From the NCBI GenBank assembly GCA_036504815.1, contig DASXUN010000010.1, forward strand, positions 62,001 through 126,000: a stretch of 64,000 bases of DNA. Direction: 5' to 3'. Position 1 is the first letter of the stretch. The number at the start of each line of letters is the position of its first letter. Made by a program: the position numbers and the translations under genes. Origin of the DNA: Gemmatimonadaceae bacterium. GTDB taxonomy: Bacteria; Gemmatimonadota; Gemmatimonadetes; Gemmatimonadales; Gemmatimonadaceae. The notes beneath the pieces are model-generated. The model was not told the origin of the DNA, made no database searches, and was given only the letters and a program-made list of their open reading frames with translations. Shown here piece after piece: positions 55,263 to 64,000 of this stretch.

Positions 55263-56813
55263 CTACCCCAGGAGCCGCTCGATCGACCGCACCAGCGGCG
55301 CGAACGACAGCGCTTTCCCGGTCACGCGCATCGCCTGCTCCGTCGCCAGTTCGCGTTGTCCGTGCCCGAACAACTCGGCTTCAATCCACGGCCCCGCCTG
55401 CGGGTTGCGCCACCAGTCCTCGTTGAACCGCTCGCACAGCGTCTCGTTGAGCCGGGCCTGCAGCTGCCACGCGCGCAGGTACCGCGCGGCGTAGAAGCGC
55501 GGGTCGACGTCGAGGAAGGCATCGGCCCGCTGGTACCGGAAGCCCGTCGCCGTTGTGAGCGTCTCCACGTACAGGTCGGGCAACGACGCCCATGGCGTGG
55601 TGCCCGCGTGCAGCTCGACCTCGTAGATGAGCTTGGCACAGTAGCGCCGCAGGAACTGCAGCTCCTCGAAGCCGGCGGCCCGCAGGTATCGGGGCGTATC
55701 CGCCTTGGACAACTCGGTGTAGCGCGCCAGCCAGCCGCGGTCCTGCAGGCGGTGGTCGAACAGCATCGCGTACCCTTCGGTGACCGAGTTGTCACCGAGC
55801 CAGCGAAACTCGAACGGCAGCTCGCGCGCCATGTTCGCAAAGTGCAGCGCGTGCCCCAGTTCGTGCATCAGCGTGGTCCAGTCGTTCTGGCCGCCGTGCG
55901 GACGCAGCACCAGATAGACCTCGTCCGGAATCCGCACCGGCGAGCAGAAGGCCCGCGCGCGCTTGCCGGGCCGCTCGCCCGTGTCGAAGAACACGCGTCC
56001 GCGGGCATCGGGGCTCGCCCCCATCTCCGTCACCTGACGGCGCACCTCGCGCTCCATCGGCTCCGCGCCGAACGCGCCGTCGAATTCGGGCGCGCGCATC
56101 AGCGCCACCGCATCGGCGCGCGTCGCATCGGCGCCCGAGAGGCCGAGCCCGCGCTTCAGGAACTCCGGCAGGATGTCATCCCACATCGCCTGCGTGTCGC
56201 GCAGGAATTGCGCGCAGGCATCGCGCAGCGGGCGAATCTCGAAGCCGCTCAGCGTCTCCCACGTGGCGATGTAGTCGCCCCTCGGCGTGTTCGTCGATCC
56301 GCCGCCGATTCGCAGCCCCTCGACGACTTCGTGCTCGCGCTCCAGCCGCTCGCGCTTGAGCGGCGCCAGTTCGCGGTCCACCAGCGCGGCGCGCGCGTCG
56401 TCGAGCGCCTGGCGCTCCCGCTTGTCGCGCGTATTCGCAATGGTGATCGCGGCCCGTTGGTACGGCTCCACCGTCCCGTCGGGGAGCGCGATCGTCGCCG
56501 CGCCCTCCCAGGCGATCTCCCGCTCCTCGAACGCCGCCAGCTCGCGGCCGCACCGCGACTCCACCAGCCAGTCGAGCAGCAGCCGCGCCGAGCGCTGCGC
56601 CTCGCTGCCGGGGGCCGCGTCGCGATGTCGCTCGGTGACCATCGCCACCGCCTCGTCGTCGAAGGCGCCGGCGTGCTTCGCGAAGATCGGCTGCAGTTGC
56701 GCCTCGCCCTTCAACCCGGCGTGCGCTTCGTAGTACTCGCGGCTCAGCTCCACGAGAAAGGCCTCGCCGCGCTCCCGGAGCGCGTCGAGGCCGTCGTCCA
56801 TCATTCTCGGCAT
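55263..56813 (-). CDS. M3-type zinc oligopeptidase
   Basis: Predicted cytoplasmic metallopeptidase of 516 residues. The zinc motif HELGHALHFAN (~residue 297) and the third ligand Glu in TEGYAMLFDH about 28 residues later match the M3/gluzincin pattern. The N-terminal half is all helix, with EAFLVELSREYYEAHAGL and a helical bundle; a GGGSTNTPRGDY loop and a Tyr/Arg-rich C-terminal helix set follow. No signal peptide. Length is slightly short for oligoendopeptidase F. The ATG at 56813 follows GAGGG, seven bases after the glyS stop. Confidence 0.85.
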   Translation of the reverse strand: MPRMMDDGLDALRERGEAFLVELSREYYEAHAGLKGEAQLQPIFAKHAGAFDDEAVAMVTERHRDAAPGSEAQRSARLLLDWLVESRCGRELAAFEEREIAWEGAATIALPDGTVEPYQRAAITIANTRDKRERQALDDARAALVDRELAPLKRERLEREHEVVEGLRIGGGSTNTPRGDYIATWETLSGFEIRPLRDACAQFLRDTQAMWDDILPEFLKRGLGLSGADATRADAVALMRAPEFDGAFGAEPMEREVRRQVTEMGASPDARGRVFFDTGERPGKRARAFCSPVRIPDEVYLVLRPHGGQNDWTTLMHELGHALHFANMARELPFEFRWLGDNSVTEGYAMLFDHRLQDRGWLARYTELSKADTPRYLRAAGFEELQFLRRYCAKLIYEVELHAGTTPWASLPDLYVETLTTATGFRYQRADAFLDVDPRFYAARYLRAWQLQARLNETLCERFNEDWWRNPQAGPWIEAELFGHGQRELATEQAMRVTGKALSFAPLVRSIERLLG

Positions 56814-56820
56814 GCCGCCC

Positions 56821-58182
56821 TCAGCCGGCGAGCTTCGCGGACAGGTACGCGCGCAGCTGCGTCGCATCCACCCGATCCTGCTGGAGCGAGTCGCGGTCGC
56901 GCACCGTGACCGTGCCGTCCTTGGTGGAGTCGCCGTCCACGGTGATGCAGTACGGCGTTCCCACCTCGTCCTGCCGGCGATAGCGCTTGCCGATGGAGCC
57001 GGCGTCATCGTAATCCACCGGGTAGAGCGGCCGCAGGTCGTCGACGATCTTTCGCGCCATCTCGGGCTGGCCGTCCTTCTTGGTCAGCGGGAAGATGCCG
57101 GCCTTAACCGGGGCGAGCGACGGCTTGAGGTGGAGGACCACCCGTCCCTCGGATTCACCCTCGACCGCCTCCTCGGCGTACGCGTTGCACAGCAGCGCGA
57201 GCGTCACGCGGTCGGCGCCCACCGACGTCTCCACGACGTACGGGATGTACCGGCGGTTGGCCACCTGGTCCACGTACTCCAGCCGCTTGCTGCTGAACTC
57301 CTGGTGCCGGCCCAGGTCGAAGTCGCTGCGATGGTGCACGCCCTCGATCTCCTGGAAGCCGAGCGTGCCGCCGAAATCGAACTGGATGTCGAACGCGGCC
57401 TTGGCGTAGTGCGCCAGCTCCTGCGCCGTGTGCTGGTGGAACTCCAGCCGGTCGCGCTCGAGGCCGAGGGCCAGGTGCCACTCCATGCGCTGGGCCTTCC
57501 AGTACTCGAACCACTCCATGTCCGTCGTCTTCCCCTCGGCCGCCTGCGGGTCGACGAAGAACTGCATCTCCATCTGCTCGAACTCGCGCGTGCGGAAGGT
57601 GAAGTTCCCGGGCGTGATCTCGTTGCGGAACGCCTTGCCGATCTGCGCGATGCCGAACGGCACCTTCTGGCGGCGCGCCTGCTGCACGTTGAGGAAGTTC
57701 ACGAAGATCCCCTGCGCCGTCTCGGGGCGCAGGTAGACCACGGCCGCGGTGTCCTCCACCGGGCCCATGAACGTCTTGAACATCAGGTTGAACTGCCGCG
57801 GCTCGGTGAGCTGGCAGTCGCTGTGCTCGCCCGGCTTCTTGCTCGGCTTGCGCGGGCACGAGGCGCCGTCCAGCTGGTCGGCGCGGAAGCGCGCCTTGCA
57901 CGCCTTGCAGTCCACCAGCGGGTCGTTGAATCCGCTGACGTGGCCGCTCGCCTCCCAGACCTTCGGATGCATCAGGATGGCCGCGTCCAGGCCTTCGACG
58001 TCGTCGCGCGAGCGGACCATCGCGTGCCACCAGGCGTCCTTGACGTTCTTCTTCAGCTCGACACCCAGCGGGCCGTAATCCCACACCGAGCCCGTGCCGC
58101 CGTAGATCTCGGAGGACTGGAAGATGAAGCCGCGGCGCTTGCAGAGGCTGACGAGCTTTTCGAGGACGTCGGGTCGAGCCAT
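56821..58182 (-). CDS. glyS: glycyl-tRNA synthetase (alpha2 type)
   Basis: Class II synthetase charging tRNA-Gly, 453 residues, single-chain form common to Thermus and Gram-positives rather than the alpha2beta2 form. Motif 2 lies in [19 protein letters not shown], the ATP region in [17 protein letters not shown], motif 3 in [14 protein letters not shown] and the C-terminal anticodon domain from ~345. The N-terminal metal-type Cys set CKACKA and CPRKPSKK is present. No T-box is visible upstream. It heads the long minus-strand run. Confidence 0.95.
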   Translation of the reverse strand: MARPDVLEKLVSLCKRRGFIFQSSEIYGGTGSVWDYGPLGVELKKNVKDAWWHAMVRSRDDVEGLDAAILMHPKVWEASGHVSGFNDPLVDCKACKARFRADQLDGASCPRKPSKKPGEHSDCQLTEPRQFNLMFKTFMGPVEDTAAVVYLRPETAQGIFVNFLNVQQARRQKVPFGIAQIGKAFRNEITPGNFTFRTREFEQMEMQFFVDPQAAEGKTTDMEWFEYWKAQRMEWHLALGLERDRLEFHQHTAQELAHYAKAAFDIQFDFGGTLGFQEIEGVHHRSDFDLGRHQEFSSKRLEYVDQVANRRYIPYVVETSVGADRVTLALLCNAYAEEAVEGESEGRVVLHLKPSLAPVKAGIFPLTKKDGQPEMARKIVDDLRPLYPVDYDDAGSIGKRYRRQDEVGTPYCITVDGDSTKDGTVTVRDRDSLQQDRVDATQLRAYLSAKLAG

Positions 58183-58361
58183 GAGGTTGATCCGGAGGTG
58201 GGCGCGGCTGGGTGTCGTGCCCGAGGTTCAGGGCCGCCGCTGGATGCGGTGGCGTCAGAGGGAAATCTCGCCCATACCGCTCGGGGAGTCTACCGCCGTG
58301 CCCCAGATTCGCCGCCCAGCGTGCGTCGGCGTCGATCGCCCAGCCCCCACCGTGGAGCCGT

Positions 58362-59372
58362 CTAGTGTGCTCCCCCGATCAGCAGTCCGCGCAACTCGTC
58401 GGCAATGGACCCGGGCATCAGCATGTTGCGGGCAAACTTCATCTGACCGGCATCCTCGAAGTACATCTTCATGCGGAACATCGCATTGATGACCTCCACG
58501 CGAACGTCCGCGCCCGCCGACCGGATGACGACTTCCAGCGGGAACGCGGCGGCGTACGCGATGCCCGGGCACTTGAACCTGGCGCGGGCATCGTCGTCGC
58601 CGGCCCCCACGATATCAAACGCCTTCGCTTCCATGGCGGCGCCGCTGACGCCGAGAACCACCATGCCGCGGTCGGCGAACTCCATCCGGTAAACGCCCCG
58701 TAACTGCCACTTGCCGCGCGGTGGCGCCTGAAGGCGTCCCCAGATCTCGTCGGCCACCCGGCGAACATCGGCTGCCCCGCTCCCCGGGAATGAGGTGATC
58801 GTCTCGACCTGCCCGGGGAACGCGCCGCCCGCCATGACTCCCATCGTCTTGCCAATCAGGCCGCGCGAACGCGACTGGCCGTAGGCGCGATTGACGCGAC
58901 GGCCGTGCGTCGCGGCCAGCACCACCCCCGACAGGTCATCCACCATCGCACGTCCCGCGGTCTCGAGGCCGGTTTCCGCCACGATCGTACGCTCGATGGA
59001 GAGGGGGTTCACCATGGCCACGTGCACGCCGGCTTCATCCTGGAACACGCTCAGGCGCACCGGCACCGCAAAGGCGGCCGGGGCGCTGTGGGCCAGGAGC
59101 AACTGTTCGTGCGCGGCCTGCCGCGCGACAATCACGTGCGCCCCGCCGCCGCACCGCGCCGCATCGCCCGGCACGGGATAGTCGGCCACCACCGTCCAGC
59201 CGTGCCGCGTCAGGGCGCCGGCAATCGTGGACGCGGCGGCGGGCACCGCCATCGGGACCGAATCGGCCAGCATCACGTAGACGCGCTGCGCGCCCTGCGC
59301 GCGCGCGGGGGTCGCGGACAGGCAGGCGGCGGCCGCGACGGCGACGGCGGCGGGCGCGAAGACCAAACGCAT
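58362..59372 (-). CDS. secreted protein, possible DUF302-like domain
   Basis: 336 residues with signal peptide (MRLVFAPAAVAVAAAACLSA, cut after TPARA). The N-terminal half has VPVRLSVFQDEAGVHVAMVN, similar to the strand pattern of DUF302, though identity is not proven. Two charged stretches and a GxxxG segment (MGVMAGGAFPGQV) follow, then a C-terminal alpha/beta part. No enzyme motif. The 178 bases between it and glyS show nothing clear. Confidence 0.7.
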   Translation of the reverse strand: MRLVFAPAAVAVAAAACLSATPARAQGAQRVYVMLADSVPMAVPAAASTIAGALTRHGWTVVADYPVPGDAARCGGGAHVIVARQAAHEQLLLAHSAPAAFAVPVRLSVFQDEAGVHVAMVNPLSIERTIVAETGLETAGRAMVDDLSGVVLAATHGRRVNRAYGQSRSRGLIGKTMGVMAGGAFPGQVETITSFPGSGAADVRRVADEIWGRLQAPPRGKWQLRGVYRMEFADRGMVVLGVSGAAMEAKAFDIVGAGDDDARARFKCPGIAYAAAFPLEVVIRSAGADVRVEVINAMFRMKMYFEDAGQMKFARNMLMPGSIADELRGLLIGGAH

Positions 59373-59666
59373 GAACGGCTCCGTAGTAGTAGTTAGGGAT
59401 ATAGCCATAAAGCCATTCACCTATTCTGCGCCGGCCGCCGTCACGCGCCATCGGGCAGGCGCCTACACTTTGCAGGGGAACCGCCGCCGCGCCCGTCAAC
59501 GCCCGAGACGCCGGTCTCGCCGAGTCCCTCCGCTCACATGCGGGGTCGCCAATTCCCCCCGCTATCTCGAGTAGGGAACTTGGCGGCCTCCCGATGTGTA
59601 AACAGATGTCTAGGCACCGCAAACATCGACGCCGGTGTGTGCCTCACCCCACGCGGGAGTCGCATC

Positions 59667-60431
59667 ATGTCGAACCTCTGGAAGATGGGCTTGAAGATGG
59701 GCGTGACGCTCGGCGCCGTCCTTGTTGCGGCGGCGTGTTCGGACAGCACCGGGCCCGGCAGCCGGCCGGTCAGCTTGTCGTTCGCGACGAAGTCGCTCGT
59801 CGCGAGCGGGACCATGAGCCTGTCGGACGCGTCCGCCTCCGACGTGACGGTGTCTGGCGGTGGGAACACCCTCGTCATCACGCGCGTCCAGATGGTCTTC
59901 CGGGAGATCGAGCTCAAGCGGAGCAACACCGAGCTGTGCCCCGATGACGCCCCCAGCGGTTCGGATCCGTGCGAGGAGCTGGCACTCGGTCCCATGCTCG
60001 TGGATCTTCCGTTGACCACGGGCGTCATGACGGCGGCCAGCGTGTCCATTCCGGCGGGGACGTACCGGGAGCTCGAGTTGACGCTGCACAAGCCGGGGAG
60101 CGGCGCCCGGGATTCGGCGTTCAAGGCCGCGAATCCGACCTTTGCCGATACGACCATCCGCGTTCAGGGGACGTACAATGGACGGCCCTTCGTGTTCACG
60201 TCGCGGCTGGACGAGGAAATGGAGCTGGAGTTCAACCCCCCACTCACGATCGGGGCGTCGGGCGGCAACGTGACGGTGCAGATTGACGTCGCGTCATGGT
60301 TCAAGAGCCTGTCCGGAGCCGTGATCGATCCGGCGACCGCCAACATCGGCGGACCGAACGAGGGCATCGTCAAGACGAATATCAAGGCGTCGTTCCGCTC
60401 GCTGGAAGACGACGACCGAGACGGGAAGTAG
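59667..60431 (+). CDS. DUF4382 domain lipoprotein
   Basis: 254 residues; lipobox LVAAAC (Cys near residue 22). The mature part fits DUF4382, a beta-sandwich domain of secreted lipoproteins: VVITRVQMVFREIELKRS with a Cys pair (LCPDDA..DPCEEL), LVDLPLTTGVMTAASVSIPAGTY and VTVQIDVASWFKSLSGAV. Function of DUF4382 is unknown; binding of a ligand at the surface is inferred. The ATG at 59667 follows GGGAG. A large hairpin follows the stop. Confidence 0.85.
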   Translation: MSNLWKMGLKMGVTLGAVLVAAACSDSTGPGSRPVSLSFATKSLVASGTMSLSDASASDVTVSGGGNTLVITRVQMVFREIELKRSNTELCPDDAPSGSDPCEELALGPMLVDLPLTTGVMTAASVSIPAGTYRELELTLHKPGSGARDSAFKAANPTFADTTIRVQGTYNGRPFVFTSRLDEEMELEFNPPLTIGASGGNVTVQIDVASWFKSLSGAVIDPATANIGGPNEGIVKTNIKASFRSLEDDDRDGK

Positions 60432-60436
60432 CATGG

Positions 60437-60474
60437 CGCTCGGCGACCGGACACCCGCGTCCGGGCGCCGAGCG
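60437..60474. terminator. large GC hairpin between convergent genes
   Basis: CGCTCGGCG (60437-60445) pairs with CGCCGAGCG (60466-60474), with an inner stem CGGAC/GTCCG. It starts six bases after the DUF4382 stop and before the end of purA on the other strand. There is no long T-run, so termination strength is uncertain. Confidence 0.6.
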
Positions 60475-60520
60475 GCTTCGTCGTCTCCGAACCGCGATGG
60501 GACGGCCGGGATGGCCGCGG

Positions 60521-61801
<1,281 letters not shown>

Positions 61802-61841
61802 TGCAGCTCCGCTCCCGGCTGGTGGTCGGGCGTGATAGTCA

Positions 61842-61876
61842 CAAAAAAACGCCCCGGCGCAGTCTCGCGGGGCGTT
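61842..61876 (-). terminator. Rho-independent terminator between dapA-family gene and purA
   Basis: On the minus strand ACGCCCCG (61875-61868) pairs with CGGGGCGT (61856-61849) and is followed by a run of seven T. It lies downstream of the dapA-family stop and upstream of purA, so it separates their transcripts. Confidence 0.9.
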
Positions 61877-61887
61877 GGAATAATCTA

Positions 61888-61931
61888 CGCCGCGGGCGGG
61901 GTCGTGGCAAACGGCCACGCCCCGCGCGGCG
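61888..61931 (-). other. second long hairpin after the dapA-family gene
   Basis: An interrupted stem of about 18 pairs (CGCCGCG, GGGG and GTGGC arms) around the loop CGTTT begins a few bases past the lyase stop and precedes the main terminator. It could protect the 3' end or assist termination. Confidence 0.5.
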
Positions 61932-61935
61932 CGCA

Positions 61936-62817
61936 TCAGGCGCGCATGAGCTCCTGGACCACCTTCCGCTGCGCGGCCGCCAGCGGCAGCAGCGGCTGCC
62001 GCACCGGACCGCCCACCAGCCCGGCCTCCTCCATTGCCGCTTTTACCCCCGGCACGCCGAGCCCGGCAACGATCTGGGTGGCCAGCGGCTTGATCTTCTC
62101 CTGCGCCGCGGTGGCCCGCGCCAGGTCGCGCGTGCGGAAGCCCTCGTACACGTCCACGCAGAGCCCGGCCGCGAACAGGCTGACCGCCACGACGCCGCCG
62201 CGCGCGCCCATCTGCAGCGCCGGCAGCAGCTGCCCGGCGTTGCCCGTCAGCACCGTGAATGACGTCCCCTGCGCCTGCATGTAGCCCTCGAGCAGCGCGA
62301 GGTCGCCCGAACTGTCCTTGATGCCGATGATGTTCTCGTGCATCGAGAGCTCGGCCACCAGGTCGGGCTCCAGGCGGAAGTGCATGTACTTGGGAATGTT
62401 GTAGAGCGCCACCGGCACCGGACTCTCGTCGGCTACGCGCCGGTAGTGCGCGCGCAGGGCATCACTCGTCATCTGTGGCCCGTAGTAGTGCGGCGCCACC
62501 ACCAGCACGGCGTCAACCCCGCGTGCTCCCGCGTCGCGGCAGCGCAGGACGCACTGCCTCGTCGATTCGGCCCCCGTCCCCATCAGCAGGAGGCGGTCGG
62601 CCGGCACGGCCGCCCGGGCAGTCTCAACGAGCTGGGCGCGCTCTGTCTCGTCGAGCAGGGCCGCCTCCCCCGTCGAGCCGCAGACGAGGACGCCCTGCAG
62701 CCCGTGCGCGATGTGCGAGCGAATATTCGACGCGAAGCCCACGAGATCGGGAGTCTCGGAGGGCGTGAAGGGCGTTGTGACGGGGCCGAGGACCCCGGCC
62801 AGCTTGATCGGTGACAT
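61936..62817 (-). CDS. dihydrodipicolinate synthase family lyase
   Basis: Class I aldolase-type enzyme of 293 residues, TIM barrel. The Schiff-base Lys is in GIKDSSGDLALL (~residue 166), the Tyr in ALYNIPKYM and the GSTGEAALLDETER loop matches the family. It could be DapA itself (lysine/DAP synthesis) or a related keto-acid aldolase; the Thr-Thr-Tyr relay is only partly clear, so the substrate is uncertain. The leader directly before the ATG is a pyrimidine-rich repeat without a Shine-Dalgarno site. Confidence 0.85.
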   Translation of the reverse strand: MSPIKLAGVLGPVTTPFTPSETPDLVGFASNIRSHIAHGLQGVLVCGSTGEAALLDETERAQLVETARAAVPADRLLLMGTGAESTRQCVLRCRDAGARGVDAVLVVAPHYYGPQMTSDALRAHYRRVADESPVPVALYNIPKYMHFRLEPDLVAELSMHENIIGIKDSSGDLALLEGYMQAQGTSFTVLTGNAGQLLPALQMGARGGVVAVSLFAAGLCVDVYEGFRTRDLARATAAQEKIKPLATQIVAGLGVPGVKAAMEEAGLVGGPVRQPLLPLAAAQRKVVQELMRA

Positions 62818-62829
62818 GGGGAACGACAG

Positions 62830-62854
62830 ACGGGAGACGGAGGACGGGAGACGG
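62830..62854. repeat. 14-bp direct repeat upstream of the dapA-family gene
   Basis: ACGGGAGACGG at 62830-62840 and again at 62844-62854, in a purine-rich tract (plus strand). It fills the leader of the lyase gene, where it is pyrimidine-rich on the coding strand. Confidence 0.65.
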
Positions 62855-62927
62855 AAGAGAGTGGGGCGGTGCCGGAGCGCGCTCCGGGGTTCGCACGCGG
62901 CGCGGGCCGACGTGCGAAGTGGGCGCG

Positions 62928-64000
62928 TCAGCCGTTGAGGAACTCCATGCCGGAGCCCGATTGGAAGCCCGGATCGGTCTTGGGCTTCTCGGCGCCCGGC
63001 AGGTCGGCGGCCTTCACGGTCGTGGAGCGCCGCCGGAAGGTCTGCATCTTGAGCTGGAAGTCGCTCGGCCTGGTGGCCGCGGCCAGCGCCACCTCGAACG
63101 TCACCTGCCCCTGCTGCACGAGATCGCCGAGGTGCTGGTCGAACGTCTGCATGCCGTACTGCTCGCGACCTTCGGCGATGTAGTCGCGGATCTCGCCGAT
63201 CTTCTCGCCCTCGAGGATCAGGTCACGGATGGTGGCCGTGACGATCATCACCTCGGCGGCCACGACGCGGCCGTGTCCGTCGGCGCGCGGCAGCAGGCGC
63301 TGCGACACGACGGCGTGCAGCGTCTCCGCCAGGCGCACGCGCACCACTTCCTGCTCCTCGGGCGGGAACATCGCCATGATGCGCAGGATCGTGCTCTGCG
63401 CGTCGGGCGTGTGCAGCGTCGACAGGAGCAGGTGGCCGGTCTCGGCCGCCTTCATGCCCGTGTCCACCGTTTCGGCATCGCGCATCTCGCCGATCAGGAT
63501 CACGTCGGGGTCCTGTCGCAGCGCCGCGCGCAGGCCGCTGCGGAAGCTCTCCGTGTCCACGCCGATCTCGCGCTGCGTGATGGAACTTTGCAGGTCGCGA
63601 TGCAGGAACTCGATCGGGTTCTCGAGCGTGACGATGTGCTTGTTCTTCGACGAGTTGATGTGGTTGATCATCGCCGCCATCGTGCTCGACTTGCCCGAGC
63701 CCGTGACGCCGGTGACGAGGATCATCCCGCGCTCCGCCTCGGTGACGCGCCGCATCACCTCCGGCATCTTCAGCTTCTCGAAGGTGGGCACCTCGAACGG
63801 GATGACGCGCATCACGATCATGAAGCTCGACCGCTGCCGCAGGATGTTCACGCGGAAGCGGCCGATGCCGGGCGCCCCCCACGAGCAGTCGTAGTCGTTC
63901 AGCTTGTCGATGCGCGAGCGGTCTTCGTCATTCGGGATGAGGCGCAGCGCAATGGCCTTGGTCTGCTCGGGGGTCAGCGCCTGCTTCGTGAGCGGCACGA
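62928..64000 (-). CDS. pilT: type IV pilus retraction ATPase PilT (5' partial)
   Basis: Hexameric AAA-type motor that depolymerises type IV pili for twitching and DNA uptake. About 357 residues are visible; the N-terminus lies beyond the window. Motifs: Walker A TGVTGSGKSSTMAAM, HIVTLENPIEFLH, Asp box LIGEMRDAETVDTGM, His box STLHTPDAQSTI and the C-terminal AIRDLILEGEK. The QMTFDQHLGDLV segment fits PilT rather than PilB. The PilT-only C-terminal tail (EKPKTDPGFQSGSGMEF) is family-variable. No other pilus gene is in view. Confidence 0.95.
   Translation of the reverse strand, partial: VPLTKQALTPEQTKAIALRLIPNDEDRSRIDKLNDYDCSWGAPGIGRFRVNILRQRSSFMIVMRVIPFEVPTFEKLKMPEVMRRVTEAERGMILVTGVTGSGKSSTMAAMINHINSSKNKHIVTLENPIEFLHRDLQSSITQREIGVDTESFRSGLRAALRQDPDVILIGEMRDAETVDTGMKAAETGHLLLSTLHTPDAQSTILRIMAMFPPEEQEVVRVRLAETLHAVVSQRLLPRADGHGRVVAAEVMIVTATIRDLILEGEKIGEIRDYIAEGREQYGMQTFDQHLGDLVQQGQVTFEVALAAATRPSDFQLKMQTFRRRSTTVKAADLPGAEKPKTDPGFQSGSGMEFLNG

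Overview
The window is high-GC bacterial chromosomal DNA, densely coding, with short gaps and many genes joined by 4-base stop/start overlaps. Lipoprotein signals, TonB, an Mla-type lipid transporter, an outer-membrane beta-barrel and a DUF481 porin-like protein indicate a two-membrane bacterium. PilT points to surface motility by type IV pili. The mix of zinc-ribbon Ser/Thr kinases, FHA proteins, class II (B12-dependent) ribonucleotide reductase, DUF2911, DUF4382 and many Ala/Pro-rich lipoproteins suggests a soil-type Gemmatimonadota member. That assignment is inference; no rRNA or tRNA gene was seen.

Layout. 1-6.1 kb: a PAS sensor kinase (C-terminus outside the window) coupled to an aminotransferase, then a DUF481 protein and two MacB-type permeases without their ATPase. 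6.3-11.5 kb: a lipoprotein, a four-gene Mla/MCE lipid-transport operon and another lipoprotein. 11.5-19.5 kb: mostly single metabolic or unknown genes (DUF2911, DUF1697, VOC, PIG-L deacetylase, CPBP protease, methyltransferase), a coupled nitrilase-LOG pair and TonB. 19.7-21.8 kb: a small accessory patch with a MazF-type toxin-antitoxin pair, a DUF3883 nuclease-like protein and a small unknown. 21.9-24.9 kb: nrdJ and a 479-base leader region holding a DnaA box. 24.9-30.6 kb: GNAT, gamma-carbonic anhydrase, a very long secreted metallopeptidase/propeller/barrel protein and a cell-wall amidase.

30.7-36.2 kb is the most striking block: four tightly coupled genes encode a zinc-ribbon/double-FHA protein, a membrane Ser/Thr kinase, a PP2C phosphatase and a membrane protein joining a cytoplasmic FHA domain to an extracytoplasmic trypsin-like protease. 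Together they look like a full phosphorylation circuit with a proteolytic output across the inner membrane.

36.2-39.7 kb holds murQ-anmK-nagZ, a MurNAc recycling operon, followed by gamma-glutamyltransferase, a glycine-zipper lipoprotein and an MsbA-like exporter. From 58.2 kb back to 44.2 kb thirteen genes run on the minus strand: glyS, an M3-type peptidase, D-amino-acid aminotransferase, a degenerate kinase, a small unknown, a deacetylase, corA, a Ser/Thr kinase, priA, an unknown, fur, ccdA and a Cys-rich PAS kinase. The right end carries a secreted unknown, a DUF4382 lipoprotein, purA, a dapA-family lyase and pilT (N-terminus outside the window).

Long open frames antisense to these genes are frequent because of the high GC at third codon positions; they were treated as shadows.
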